Assembly (NCBI RefSeq): GCF_002008365.1
Contig: NZ_MRDL01000015.1
Span: 463,531 to 527,530, forward strand
Length of the DNA stretch: 64,000 nucleotides
Source of the DNA: Rhizobium leguminosarum bv. viciae USDA 2370
GTDB lineage: Bacteria; Pseudomonadota; Alphaproteobacteria; Rhizobiales; Rhizobiaceae
Direction: 5' to 3'
The position numbers were made by a program, and so were the translations under genes. Below, one piece after another: positions 38,464 through 48,623 of this stretch; within the stretch, counting starts at the first letter, position 1; the number at the start of each line of letters is the position of its first letter. The notes beneath the pieces are model-generated. The model was not told where the DNA came from, did not search any database, and worked only from the letters and a program-made list of their open reading frames with translations.

Positions 38464-40250
38464 GCCGCTGTGCCGACTGGCAAAGAGAGGATGAAGCGCG
38501 CGCCGAGCACATGCCCGCCTTCGGCATCGGTGATGTTTTCGGCTCTCAGCGAACCACCATGCGCTTCGGCGATCTGCCGGCTGATCGAAAGGCCGAGCCC
38601 CGAATTCTGGCCGAAGCCTTCCGATTCCGGCCGGTCCGTATAGAAGCGTTCGAAGATGCGGTCGATATTTTCCGCCTGGATGCCGGGGCCGTTGTCTTCG
38701 ATAGTGGTGACGCAGCGCGAACGCGTCCGCACCAGCCGCACAGTAATCTTGCCGCCCTTTTCCGGCACGAAAGAGCGGGCATTCTCGATCAGGTTGGCGA
38801 TGATCTGGCCGATGCGCAGATCGTGGCCATTGACGACGAAGCGCGTCTTGATGTTCGGCTTGCGCTCGATCGCATATTCGATCTCCACCTGCTTCTTGCT
38901 GCTCCTGACCTGGCGCGAAACCTCGATGAGGTCACGCAGCAGCACCTCCATATCGACGGAGCCGGCATCGACGCGTGCGAGTTCGGCATCGAGACGGGAG
39001 GCGTCGGAAATATCGCTGATCAGCCGGTCGAGGCGGCGGACATCGTGCTGGATGACGTCCATCAGCCGCTTCTTGGAATCGTCGGATCGGGCAAGCGGCA
39101 GCGTTTCCACAGCGCTTCGCAGCGAGGTCAGCGGATTCTTGAGCTCGTGGCTGACATCGGCCGCGAAACTCTCGATTGCATCGATGCGGTCGTAGAGCGC
39201 CGTCGTCATCTCGCGCAACGCGATGGAAAGGTTGCCGATTTCGTCCTGGCGGGCGGAGAAGTCGGGGATCTCCTCGCGTGCCTTGGCCCCGCGGCGCACA
39301 CGGATGGCGGCCGCCGAAAGACGGCGCAGCGGATTGGCGATCGTCGATGAAAGCACCAGCGAAAGCAGCACGTTGACGAGAGTCGCGACGCCGAAGACGC
39401 GCATGATGGCAAGCCGCTCGGCATGGACGATATTGTCGATGTCGCCCGCCTGCGTCGACAGCAGCAAAACGCCGAGCACGGCACGGAAACGCTGGATCGG
39501 CACGGCGACGGAAACGATGAGCTCGCCTTTCTCGGTGGTGCGCACGACCGCGCCGCGCACGCCGGTGAGCGCATTCATCACCTCGGGATAAATCGAGCCG
39601 TCGCCGCCCGGCGCTTCCTTGTAGAGCGGCAGATTGCCGGGCTGCAGCGCCTTGTTGAACAGGGTGGCGAACCACTCGCTCCAGGTCTGTTTCTCCTCTT
39701 CAACAGGCGGCAGGTCGAAGCGCAGCACCTGGCCGCGCGAATAGAGATGGCGCGAATCGAGCAGCAGATTGGCGTCGGCATCGAAGATGCGGGCGCGTGT
39801 GCGCGTCGGAGAGATCAGTCGGCGCAGGACGGGCGCGACCTTCTCGGGATCGATCGGGAATTCGAGATCCTCGTCATTCGGCACCGGGGTGATGCTCTGG
39901 CCGGCCTGCAGCTCGAGCAGTTTCTGCGGATCGATGGTGATCGAGTTGGTATCGACCGAAGCGGAGGCCGAAACGGCGCCGGCAATGATCTCGCCCTGCG
40001 TCAGCAGGCTCTCGACGCGGGCGTCGATCAGCCCCTCGCGGAACTGGTTGAGGTAGAGGATACCGCCGACGAGCACCAGCAGTGCGGCAAGATTGAAGAA
40101 CAGGATGCGCCGCGTCAGGCTCGAAAAGACCGCATTGCCGAAGATGCGGCGGATCAGGGTGAAGGGATGCGACCAACGCCGGCCCCGGACGCGACGGGTG
40201 CTTACGCCCTCCGCATCGTCCAGATCCCTTTCCTGCACCAACTGTGCCAA
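38460..40250 (-). CDS. chvG: Sensor histidine kinase ChvG (ExoS)
   Basis: A 596-residue two-transmembrane sensor kinase: TM1 at about residues 47-67 (ILFFNLAALLVLVGGILYL), a periplasmic sensor region of roughly 200 residues, TM2 near 280-300, HAMP, then DHp with His368 in FAADVSHELKNPLTSLRS and an ATPase with IANLIENARSF, EDNGPGI and SGLGLSISRQI. It senses acid or envelope stress and phosphorylates ChvI; in rhizobia it controls succinoglycan, motility and symbiosis and is held off by ExoR. Overlaps hprK by 4 bases. Confidence 0.96.
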   Translation of the reverse strand: MAQLVQERDLDDAEGVSTRRVRGRRWSHPFTLIRRIFGNAVFSSLTRRILFFNLAALLVLVGGILYLNQFREGLIDARVESLLTQGEIIAGAVSASASVDTNSITIDPQKLLELQAGQSITPVPNDEDLEFPIDPEKVAPVLRRLISPTRTRARIFDADANLLLDSRHLYSRGQVLRFDLPPVEEEKQTWSEWFATLFNKALQPGNLPLYKEAPGGDGSIYPEVMNALTGVRGAVVRTTEKGELIVSVAVPIQRFRAVLGVLLLSTQAGDIDNIVHAERLAIMRVFGVATLVNVLLSLVLSSTIANPLRRLSAAAIRVRRGAKAREEIPDFSARQDEIGNLSIALREMTTALYDRIDAIESFAADVSHELKNPLTSLRSAVETLPLARSDDSKKRLMDVIQHDVRRLDRLISDISDASRLDAELARVDAGSVDMEVLLRDLIEVSRQVRSSKKQVEIEYAIERKPNIKTRFVVNGHDLRIGQIIANLIENARSFVPEKGGKITVRLVRTRSRCVTTIEDNGPGIQAENIDRIFERFYTDRPESEGFGQNSGLGLSISRQIAEAHGGSLRAENITDAEGGHVLGARFILSLPVGTAA

Positions 40251-40310
40251 CGACAGGCCCTTTCGAAGGGCGGGGCCGGATGAACCGGCCCGCAGCCCTT
40301 AATATTTCCG

Positions 40311-40352
40311 ACAGCGCCGCGCGTCTTTTCAGACGCGCAAAGGACGCTGTAA
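40311..40352. repeat. RIME half-element between chvG and chvI
   Basis: GCGCGTCT (40319-40326), loop TTTC, AGACGCGC (40331-40338), inside CAGCGCC...GGACGCTG. The same sequence appears in reverse complement as the second half of the repeat at 18019-18124. RIME elements were first described in the chvI-chvG gap of other rhizobia, so location and sequence agree. Confidence 0.7.
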
Positions 40353-40381
40353 CATTTTGACTGCTGCTGCGCCGCTTGGGC

Positions 40382-41134
40382 TCAGGCTGCTTCGCGGAAG
40401 CGGTATCCCACTCCGTAAAGTGTTTCAATCATATCAAAGTCGGTGTCGACCATCTTGAATTTCTTGCGCAGCCGCTTGATGTGGCTGTCGATGGTTCGGT
40501 CGTCGACGTAGACCTGTTCGTCATAGGCCGCGTCCATCAGCGCGTCGCGGCTTTTGACGACGCCGGGGCGCTGCGCCAGCGAATGCAGGATCAGGAATTC
40601 GGTCACCGTCAGCGTCACCGCCTCGCCCTTCCAGGTGCAGGTGTGGCGTTCCTGGTCCATGACCAGCTGCCCGCGCTCCAGCGAGCGGGCCTGCTGCACC
40701 GCGCCGGTCTTCGGCGCGCCGGTAGGGCTGGTGCCGGCGGCGGCGGCTTCACGGCTTGATGCGCGGCGCAGGACGGCGCGCACGCGCTCCACCAGCAGAC
40801 GCTGCGAAAAAGGCTTGGTGATGAAATCGTCGGCGCCCATCTTCAGACCGAAGAGTTCATCGATCTCCTCGTCCTTGGAGGTGAGGAAGATGACGGGAAT
40901 ATCCGACTTCTGCCGCAGGCGGCGCAGCAGTTCCATGCCATCCATGCGTGGCATCTTGATGTCGAAGATCGCCAGCTGCGGCGGTCGGGCCAGAAGGCCG
41001 TCGAGCGCCGAGGCACCGTCCGTATAAGTCTCGACCTTGTATCCTTCGGCCTCCAGCGCGATCGACACCGAGGTGAGGATGTTGCGGTCGTCATCAACGA
41101 GCGCGATTGTCGGCATGGTGTTGGTCTCCGTCAT
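40382..41134 (-). CDS. chvI: Response regulator ChvI (OmpR family)
   Basis: A 250-residue regulator: receiver domain with acidic pocket DDD at 14-16, phospho-acceptor Asp58 in [13 protein letters not shown] and Lys in FITKPFSQ, a short linker rich in Ala/Gly/Pro (about 125-145), and a winged-helix DNA-binding domain with [17 protein letters not shown] and [10 protein letters not shown]. It is the partner of ChvG, separated here by about 131 bases that contain a RIME half-element. An internal ATG at codon 7 is an alternative start. Confidence 0.97.
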   Translation of the reverse strand: MTETNTMPTIALVDDDRNILTSVSIALEAEGYKVETYTDGASALDGLLARPPQLAIFDIKMPRMDGMELLRRLRQKSDIPVIFLTSKDEEIDELFGLKMGADDFITKPFSQRLLVERVRAVLRRASSREAAAAGTSPTGAPKTGAVQQARSLERGQLVMDQERHTCTWKGEAVTLTVTEFLILHSLAQRPGVVKSRDALMDAAYDEQVYVDDRTIDSHIKRLRKKFKMVDTDFDMIETLYGVGYRFREAA

Positions 41135-41456
41135 CAGTGCGCAATCTCCCGGATTTTGCTCTCCCCAGGCGGTCTCAATGACCGGATGCGCTTATGGAGG
41201 ATAAAGGTGGAACAAATTGTGGCAAAGATAAAGGGGGAGGATTGTCGTAAAATTCGCAAAGCAATCTCAGGTGGCATACCAAAATAGTTAAACGCAGACT
41301 TTTCAAACGATTTAAAATTGAGGGTATAAATTTAAATCGATTAATTATTTGATATCACTGCATTTTCTCAAGTTTTCCATCTTGTGTTTTAAAATTTCTG
41401 CCCGTATTTTCGTGCTCAGTTTTAACGGCAACGAGCCTGAGCGAAGGGAACTAGCC
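41135..41456. other. AT-rich intergenic control region between chvI and pckA
   Basis: 322 bases without a gene between divergent chvI and pckA. The right two thirds (about 41200-41450) are strikingly AT-rich for this GC-rich DNA. It includes a CGATTTAAA / TTTAAATCG inverted repeat and TTAATTATTTGATATC. It must hold the chvI and pckA promoters; I did not identify clear -35/-10 pairs. Confidence 0.6.
41301..41347. promoter_or_regulatory. Candidate LacI-type operators upstream of pckA
   Basis: CGATTTAAA (41308-41316) and its exact reverse complement TTTAAATCG (41331-41339) flank a 14-base spacer. Each arm also lies in a CG-centred imperfect palindrome (TTTTCAAACGATTTAAAA at 41301-41318 and TTTAAATCGATTAATT at 41331-41346), the shape of LacI/GalR-family sites. 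PckR, a LacI-type regulator of pckA in Sinorhizobium, is the natural candidate; this link is inferred. Confidence 0.5.
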
Positions 41457-43067
<1,611 letters not shown>

Positions 43068-43090
43068 GGGCGAGATTTCTGACTCACGTG

Positions 43091-43123
43091 AAACCCGGCA
43101 TCGCAGGATTGCCGGGTTTTTTC
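43091..43123 (+). terminator. Rho-independent terminator of pckA
   Basis: AACCCGGCA (43092-43100) pairs with TGCCGGGTT (43110-43118), followed by TTTT. Confidence 0.88.
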
Positions 43124-43175
43124 TTGATCATGGCCTATATTTTCAATTCGCCGTTGATGTGAGATAGAACGCCGC

Positions 43176-43613
43176 ATGGCCAGCGACGCGCTCTATATCG
43201 ATGACAGGATCACCATCGCGGGATGGGAGCTGACGGAACAGTTCGTTCTGGCGGGCGGCCCCGGCGGGCAGAATGTCAACAAGGTCTCGACCGCGGTCCA
43301 GCTGTTCTTCAACATCCCGAATTCGCCGTCCCTGAATGATCGTGTCAAAACCAATGCGATCAAGCTGGCCGGCCGGCGCTTGTCGAAGGACGGCGTGCTG
43401 ATGATCGAGGCGAGCCGGTTTCGCAGCCAGGATCGCAACCGCGAGGATGCGCGCGACCGGCTGAAGGAACTGATCCTGGAGGCCGCCAAGCCGCCACCGC
43501 CGCCACGCAAGAAGACCAAGCCGACCAAGGGTTCGGTCGAACGCCGCCTGAAAGAAAAATCCGGCCGCTCGGAAGTCAAGAAAATGCGCGGCCGCCCCGG
43601 CGGTAGTGAATGA
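43176..43613 (+). CDS. arfB: Alternative ribosome-rescue factor ArfB (peptidyl-tRNA hydrolase, YaeJ)
   Basis: A 145-residue release-factor-like protein with the catalytic GGQ at residues 30-32 (VLAGGPGGQNVNKVST) and a basic C-terminal tail (KKTKPTKGSVERRLKEKSGRSEVKKMRGRP split across two lysine/arginine-rich stretches) that enters the empty mRNA channel of stalled ribosomes. It hydrolyses peptidyl-tRNA on non-stop complexes. Length and lack of a codon-recognition domain separate it from RF1/RF2. alkB begins at its stop. Confidence 0.94.
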   Translation: MASDALYIDDRITIAGWELTEQFVLAGGPGGQNVNKVSTAVQLFFNIPNSPSLNDRVKTNAIKLAGRRLSKDGVLMIEASRFRSQDRNREDARDRLKELILEAAKPPPPPRKKTKPTKGSVERRLKEKSGRSEVKKMRGRPGGSE

Positions 43614-43614
43614 C

Positions 43615-44226
43615 ATGGTCGCGCTCTTGAACGGCATCCGCCATCTCCCGGGCTATCTCGACCGCGCGCGTCAGGAGGCATTGGTCGAGGTGATCCGCAC
43701 CATCGTCGCCGAAGCGCCGCTTTACGTGCCCGTCATGCCCGGCACCGGTAAGCCGATGTCGGTGCGCATGACCAATTGCGGGCCGCTCGGTTGGGTGACG
43801 GACAAAGAGCGCGGCTATCGCTACCAGCCGACGCATCCGGCAACCGGCAGGCCCTGGCCTGATATGCCGCAGCAATTGCTCGATATCTGGAATGACGTTT
43901 CGGGTTGCGACAAGCTGCCGGAAGCCTGCCTCGTCAATTTCTACTCCGACGAAGCCCGCATGGGCCTGCATCAGGACAAGGACGAACAGGATCTCAAGGC
44001 CCCGGTCGTCTCGATCTCGCTCGGCAACAGCTGCCTCTTTCGTGTCGGCGGCCTCAGCCGCAATGATCCTACGCTGTCTTTCAAACTTTCAAGCGGTGAT
44101 CTGGTGGTGCTGGGCGGCGAGGGGAGGCTTTGTTTCCACGGCGTCGACCGTATCCATCCGGCGACTTCGACGCTGCTGAAGAATGGCGGCCGCATCAATC
44201 TGACGCTGCGCCGCGTCAATTCCTGA
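43615..44226 (+). CDS. alkB: Alpha-ketoglutarate-dependent DNA dealkylase AlkB
   Basis: A 203-residue Fe(II)/2-oxoglutarate dioxygenase that reverses 1-methyladenine and 3-methylcytosine damage. Iron ligands are His119 and Asp121 in MGLHQDKDE and the distal His in CFHGVDRIHP; the 2-oxoglutarate arginines are in RINLTLRRV; the substrate lid has YQPTHP. Start is either the ATG at 43615 or a GTG at 43606 that overlaps arfB; either way it is coupled to arfB. Convergent with coaA, only 13 bases apart. Confidence 0.95.
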   Translation: MVALLNGIRHLPGYLDRARQEALVEVIRTIVAEAPLYVPVMPGTGKPMSVRMTNCGPLGWVTDKERGYRYQPTHPATGRPWPDMPQQLLDIWNDVSGCDKLPEACLVNFYSDEARMGLHQDKDEQDLKAPVVSISLGNSCLFRVGGLSRNDPTLSFKLSSGDLVVLGGEGRLCFHGVDRIHPATSTLLKNGGRINLTLRRVNS

Positions 44227-44239
44227 AATATGGACGCCG

Positions 44240-45235
44240 CTATAGTTTTCGCAGCGCGACCTGTTCGATCAGATGATCCTTGCCCTTTTTCAGGATGAGA
44301 TCGGCGCGCGGACGCGTCGGCAGAATGTTCTGGCGCAAGTTTTTCAGGTTGATGTTTGCCCAGAGATCCTCGGCGATTTCGAGCGCTTCCGCGTCGCTGA
44401 TCGAGGCATAGCGATGGAAATAGGAATTCGGATCGCGGAAGGCGGTCTCGCGCAGCCGCATGAAGCGCGTGACATACCAGTTGTGGATCTCGTCTTCCGC
44501 GGCATCGATATAGATCGAGAAGTCGAAGAAGTCGGAGACCATCGGCACGATCCTGCCGCCGGCAGGCAGGTCGCGCGACTGCAGCACGTTGATGCCCTCG
44601 AAGATCAGGATGTCGGGTCGGTCGACGATCTTGTATTCGTCCGGCAGCACGTCGTAGACGAGGTGCGAATAGCTGGGCGCCTTCACATCCGGCTGTCCGG
44701 CCTTGATGGCCGAGAGGAAGCGCAGGATCGCAGCCGTGTCGTAGCTTTCCGGAAAGCCCTTGCGCTGCATCAGCTTTTCCCGCTGCAGCACGGCGTTCGG
44801 ATGAAGGAAGCCGTCGGTGGTGACGAGATCGACCTTCGGACTGGAAGGCCAGCGCCCCAGAAGCTCCTTGAGGATGCGGGCGGTGGTCGATTTTCCCACA
44901 GCGACCGAGCCGGCGATGCCGATGACGAAGGGCGTCTTCGTCACATCGGACAGGCTGAGGAAGCGGTTGCGCTGTTCGAACAGCATCTGCGAGGATTCGA
45001 CATGCGCCGACAGCAGCCGCGACAGCGACAGGTAGATGCGCCGGACCTCGTCGAGATCGATCGGATCGCCCATCGAACGCAACCGTTTGACCTCGTCGCT
45101 CGTCAGCGTCAACGGCGTGTCGGCGCGGAATTTCGCCCATTGTTCGGAAGAGAAGAAGTGGTAGGGGGAATAGGATTCCGACTGGAAATGATCCAACGTT
45201 TCCGGCACCCCGATAATCTCAGTCGCGATACTCAT
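44240..45235 (-). CDS. coaA: Pantothenate kinase, type I
   Basis: A 331-residue P-loop kinase for the first and controlling step of coenzyme A synthesis. Walker A is [16 protein letters not shown] (about residues 103-118); other family marks are [18 protein letters not shown] and [11 protein letters not shown]. Feedback by CoA is known in the family. It is the last gene of the hisE-coaA minus-strand run and overlaps the hisE stop by 4 bases. Confidence 0.97.
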   Translation of the reverse strand: MSIATEIIGVPETLDHFQSESYSPYHFFSSEQWAKFRADTPLTLTSDEVKRLRSMGDPIDLDEVRRIYLSLSRLLSAHVESSQMLFEQRNRFLSLSDVTKTPFVIGIAGSVAVGKSTTARILKELLGRWPSSPKVDLVTTDGFLHPNAVLQREKLMQRKGFPESYDTAAILRFLSAIKAGQPDVKAPSYSHLVYDVLPDEYKIVDRPDILIFEGINVLQSRDLPAGGRIVPMVSDFFDFSIYIDAAEDEIHNWYVTRFMRLRETAFRDPNSYFHRYASISDAEALEIAEDLWANINLKNLRQNILPTRPRADLILKKGKDHLIEQVALRKL

Positions 45236-45555
45236 GAACTCTGCCGGCTGGCCTTTTCCTTGAGGCCGGACTGCGCGGTTCTGCGCTCGAGCTCGGCCAT
45301 GACATTCTCTAACGGTATTTCAGCAATCTTCAATACGACCAATAGGTGATAGAGCACATCGGCAGCCTCATAGGTCAGATTGTCGCGGTCGCCCGTCACC
45401 GCCGCCATCACGGCTTCGATCGCTTCTTCGCCGAGCTTCTTTGCCGCTTTCGGCTGGCCGGCGGCCACGAGCTTGGCGGTCCAGGATTGCTCCGGCGAGG
45501 CTTTCGATCGCTCTTCGACGATGCTCTCGAGATCGGAAAGGGAAAATCCGCTCAT
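45232..45555 (-). CDS. hisE: Phosphoribosyl-ATP pyrophosphatase
   Basis: A 107-residue MazG-like enzyme for the second step of histidine synthesis, removing pyrophosphate from phosphoribosyl-ATP. Seen are [21 protein letters not shown], the metal-binding [11 protein letters not shown] and [13 protein letters not shown]. HisI is separate in this organism and not in the window. Start [10 protein letters not shown] at 45555. It lies between hisF and coaA. Confidence 0.96.
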   Translation of the reverse strand: MSGFSLSDLESIVEERSKASPEQSWTAKLVAAGQPKAAKKLGEEAIEAVMAAVTGDRDNLTYEAADVLYHLLVVLKIAEIPLENVMAELERRTAQSGLKEKASRQSS

Positions 45556-45572
45556 AGGTCCGCTTTCAAGGT

Positions 45573-46361
45573 TCAGTCGAGACGCATGTCGATGCCGCAC
45601 TTCGACATATAGTGCTTTGCCTCGCTGACGGAATAGGTGCCGAAGTGGAAGATCGACGCGGCGAGGACGGCATTGGCATGGCCCTCCTTTACCCCGGCGA
45701 CGAGATCGTCGAGATCGCCGACGCCGCCGGAGGCGATGACAGGCACACGCACCGCATCGGCGATCGCCCGCGTCAGTTCCAGATCGTAGCCGACCTTGGT
45801 GCCGTCGCGGTCCATCGAGGTGACCAGCAGCTCGCCGGCGCCGCGCGCCACCATCTTCTGGGCGAATTCGACGGCATCGATGCCGGTCGCGTTGCGGCCG
45901 CCATGGGTATAGATTTCCCAGGCGCTGAGATTGTCGCCGCCGACCGCCTGGGTGCGCCGGCGCTTGGCGTCGATCGAGACGACGATGCACTGGTCGCCGA
46001 ACTTGTCGGCCGCCTCAGTGACAAAGTCGGGATTGCTGACGGCCGCCGAATTGATCGAGACCTTGTCGGCACCGCACAGCAGCAGCTTGCGGATATCGGC
46101 GATAGTACGCACCCCGCCGCCGACCGTCAGCGGCATGAAGCACTGGTCGGCCGTGCGCGACACGACATCGAAGATCGTCTCGCGATTGTCCGAGGAGGCG
46201 GTGATGTCGAGGAAACAGAGTTCGTCGGCACCGGCCGCATCATAGGCCTTCGCGGCTTCGACGGGATCGCCGGCATCGACGAGGTTGAGGAAGTTGACGC
46301 CCTTGACGACGCGGCCGTCCTTGACGTCGAGGCAGGGGATGACACGGGCCTTGAGGGTCAT
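45573..46361 (-). CDS. hisF: Imidazole glycerol phosphate synthase, cyclase subunit
   Basis: A 262-residue TIM barrel that with HisH makes imidazole glycerol phosphate and AICAR from PRFAR. Catalytic Asp residues are in [15 protein letters not shown] (N-terminus) and [14 protein letters not shown]; phosphate loops are VGGGVRT and [11 protein letters not shown]. Starts on the last base of hisA, so the two are tightly coupled. Confidence 0.97.
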   Translation of the reverse strand: MTLKARVIPCLDVKDGRVVKGVNFLNLVDAGDPVEAAKAYDAAGADELCFLDITASSDNRETIFDVVSRTADQCFMPLTVGGGVRTIADIRKLLLCGADKVSINSAAVSNPDFVTEAADKFGDQCIVVSIDAKRRRTQAVGGDNLSAWEIYTHGGRNATGIDAVEFAQKMVARGAGELLVTSMDRDGTKVGYDLELTRAIADAVRVPVIASGGVGDLDDLVAGVKEGHANAVLAASIFHFGTYSVSEAKHYMSKCGIDMRLD

Positions 46362-47107
46362 TACGCGGTCTCCTTGGTCCGGGCCGCCTTGATCAGCGCC
46401 AGCGCTTCCTTGGGGTCGATACGGCCGTCATAAAGCGCACGGCCGGAAATCGCCCCTTCCAGCTTTCGCGCATCGGGCTCCAGCATGCGCCTGACATCGT
46501 CGAGAGAGGCAAGGCCGCCCGAGGCGATGACGGGAATGGAAACGGCGTCGGCAAGTTCCAGCGTCGAGGTCCAGTTGATGCCGGCCAGGATGCCGTCACG
46601 GTCGATATCGGTGTAGATGATCGCGGCGACGCCGGCCCCCTCGAATTTTCTGGCGAGCTCGATGATACCGAGTTCGGAGGCCTCCGCCCAACCCTCGACG
46701 GCCACCTTGCCCCCCTTGGCATCGATGCCAACGGCGACATGACCAGGAAATTTCCGGCAGGCCTCGATGACCAGCGCCGGATTTCTGACCGCCACGGTGC
46801 CGAGAATGACGCGTCGCAGCCCGCGCGACAGCCAGGCCTCGATATGATCGAGCGTGCGAATGCCGCCGCCGAGCTGCACCGGATTGTCAGTTGCCTTGAG
46901 GATCGCTTCGACGGCATCGCCATTGGCCGAATGTCCCGCGAAGGCGCCGTCGAGATCGACCACATGCAGCCATTCGAAACCCTGATCTTCGAAGGATCTC
47001 GCCTGGGCGGCCGGATCGGTGTTGTAGACCGTCGCCTGCTGCATGTCGCCGAGCTTCAGGCGGACGCATTGGCCGCCTTTCAGGTCGATCGCGGGAAAAA
47101 GGATCAT
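46361..47107 (-). CDS. hisA: ProFAR isomerase
   Basis: A 248-residue TIM barrel opening the ribose ring of ProFAR to PRFAR. The two catalytic Asp are in [15 protein letters not shown] and [12 protein letters not shown]; phosphate sites are LGGGIRTLD and [11 protein letters not shown]. It ends at the hisF start and is preceded after 6 bases by an unknown membrane protein gene that interrupts the usual hisH-hisA junction. Confidence 0.97.
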   Translation of the reverse strand: MILFPAIDLKGGQCVRLKLGDMQQATVYNTDPAAQARSFEDQGFEWLHVVDLDGAFAGHSANGDAVEAILKATDNPVQLGGGIRTLDHIEAWLSRGLRRVILGTVAVRNPALVIEACRKFPGHVAVGIDAKGGKVAVEGWAEASELGIIELARKFEGAGVAAIIYTDIDRDGILAGINWTSTLELADAVSIPVIASGGLASLDDVRRMLEPDARKLEGAISGRALYDGRIDPKEALALIKAARTKETA

Positions 47108-47113
47108 GTCGTC

Positions 47114-47671
47114 TTACGTCCGTAGAGTGGTCGGTACCATCAGCGCATTCCACGCATCTACGATATCCGAGCGGAAAAAGACAGCGGCAATGGTAGCCGC
47201 GCCGAAAAGCAGAAGAAGCAGCAGGATGACGGCAAAGCCGGCCCGGACCTGACGCCAGAAGCCCAGGCGCCTCTTGATCGATTTCTCGATGTTTCGCACC
47301 TGGCGCAGCGCATCGTTGTTGACGGCAGTGAGCCGGATCTGCGGCTCCATCGCCTCGACATAGGTTTCGGCATAACTCGAAAGGATCTGCGAGGCGCGGT
47401 CGCGCAGCGTATTGCGCAGGTCGGTCGAGAGATAATTGCTGTTGACGGCGGCAAGTTCGGCCTCATCGGGCGAACGGCCGGCATTTCGCTTGCGATGGCT
47501 GAGAACAAAATCGCGCTTTTGACGTTCGTAGAGTGCGTAGGCGAGCAGGCCGATCAGATCGTCCTCACCTTCGATATAGAATTCCAGCACGGCCTCGGCG
47601 ATGTCGCTGGCGCTGACCCCGTTTTGCCGCCGGCTCGCACTGTCGTTTGCGGGGAACGATTCATGGATCAT
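47114..47671 (-). CDS. Unknown single-pass membrane protein inside the his cluster
   Basis: A 185-residue protein I do not recognise. The N-terminal two thirds are soluble and charged (with SASDIAEAVLEFYIEGEDDLIGLLAYALYE as two predicted amphipathic stretches); residues about 145-168 form one strong membrane helix (AGFAVILLLLLLFGAATIAAVFF) with a basic KRRLGFWRQVR before it, so the bulk is probably cytosolic and tail-anchored. It overlaps the upstream 60-residue gene by 4 bases and lies 6 bases before hisA, so it is co-transcribed with histidine genes. Codon use looks like its neighbours. Confidence 0.75.
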   Translation of the reverse strand: MIHESFPANDSASRRQNGVSASDIAEAVLEFYIEGEDDLIGLLAYALYERQKRDFVLSHRKRNAGRSPDEAELAAVNSNYLSTDLRNTLRDRASQILSSYAETYVEAMEPQIRLTAVNNDALRQVRNIEKSIKRRLGFWRQVRAGFAVILLLLLLFGAATIAAVFFRSDIVDAWNALMVPTTLRT

Positions 47672-47850
47672 CGGTCCAGCCTTTCTTTCAGCGCCTTGGC
47701 TGCATTGGAAAGCGCTTGTCTGTGGATGGCTTCGTCGACACGGCGGATGATAGTGCCGCCGGGAAGCTTTATATCAGAAAAGGCAGGCAAGCCTTCCCTG
47801 GAGGGCCGCAACGTGTAGAACACCTTGCCTGATTTCCGTGAAGCCGGCAT
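47668..47850 (-). CDS. Unknown small basic protein inside the his cluster
   Basis: A 60-residue protein (MPASRKSGKVFYTLRPSREG to AAKALKERLDR) of unknown function, pI basic, no membrane segment or signal peptide. The frame is open 28 codons more upstream, but MPASRKSG is the more likely start because the extension runs toward a repeat and lacks a ribosome site. Its stop overlaps the start of the 185-residue membrane protein (ATGA), which supports it being real and translated. Confidence 0.6.
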   Translation of the reverse strand: MPASRKSGKVFYTLRPSREGLPAFSDIKLPGGTIIRRVDEAIHRQALSNAAKALKERLDR

Positions 47851-47918
47851 CGAGTGCGCTCCTGTTCCGCCGTTTCCATACAGAGGAAATAAGGCGGCTG
47901 TATTAAAAGCCAGCCCTT

Positions 47919-47967
47919 GGAGCAATTCCAGCAAAACTGCACAGCGATTTTGCGTCCGGAATTGCGT
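47919..47967. repeat. Small palindromic repeat beside hisH
   Basis: A 49-bp element GGAGCAATTCC...GGAATTGCGT with stem GCAATTCC (47922-47929) / GGAATTGC (47958-47965) and a central GCAGCGATTTTGCG-like loop similar to the other RIME palindromes here. It lies 3 bases after the hisH stop. Confidence 0.6.
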
Positions 47968-47970
47968 GAA

Positions 47971-48621
47971 CTATGGGTTCCAGCGCAGGAAATTGCCGAT
48001 CAGGGCCAGGCCGAGCTTCTGGCTCTTTTCCGGATGAAACTGTGCGCCGACCATGTTGTCGCGCCCGACGAAAGCGGTCATCGGTCCGCCATAGTCGGCC
48101 GTCGCAATGACATCCTCGGCGTTTTCGGCAGCAAGATGGTAGGAATGCACGAAATAAGCATGTAGCCCCTGCGACCCTGTCGGAATTCCCTCGAAGAGCG
48201 GATGTTCGCGCTTCAGGTCGAGCGTGTTCCAGCCGATCTGCGGGATCTTCAGCGCGGGATCGTCAGGCGTCATCTCGACGACGTCACCGGGAATCCAGTT
48301 AAAGCCGTGCGTCACGGTTTTCTCAAGGCCGCGCGAGGACATGAGCTGCATGCCGACGCAAATGCCGAAGAACGGCCGCGCCTTCTTCTCGACAGCCTCG
48401 ATCAACACCTCGGCCATCCCAGGCACGGCATCGAGGCCGCGCCGGCAATCGGCATAGGCGCCGACACCGGGAAGCACGATACGATCGGCCGCGGCAACAT
48501 CCTCCGCCCGGTCGGTAAGATCGATATGGGCATCGATGCCCGCCTCGCGGGCGGCACGCTCGAAAGCCTTGGTCGCCGAGCGCAGGTTACCGGAGCCATA
48601 GTCGATAATCGCGACGCGCAT
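47971..48621 (-). CDS. hisH: Imidazole glycerol phosphate synthase, glutamine amidotransferase subunit
   Basis: A 216-residue class I glutaminase that feeds ammonia to HisF. The nucleophile is Cys88 in [11 protein letters not shown], the oxyanion PGVGAYADC region is intact, and the catalytic His-Glu pair is in QFHPEKSQ near the C-terminus. Preceded by the DUF2628 gene (2-base gap) and hisB on the same strand. Confidence 0.97.
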   Translation of the reverse strand: MRVAIIDYGSGNLRSATKAFERAAREAGIDAHIDLTDRAEDVAAADRIVLPGVGAYADCRRGLDAVPGMAEVLIEAVEKKARPFFGICVGMQLMSSRGLEKTVTHGFNWIPGDVVEMTPDDPALKIPQIGWNTLDLKREHPLFEGIPTGSQGLHAYFVHSYHLAAENAEDVIATADYGGPMTAFVGRDNMVGAQFHPEKSQKLGLALIGNFLRWNP

Positions 48622-48623
48622 CG

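Noticed and set aside
47668..47934. An 88-residue version of the small his-cluster gene starting at 47934
   Set aside because: The extra 28 residues run into the palindromic repeat zone and lack a ribosome site; the 60-residue start at 47850 is preferred.
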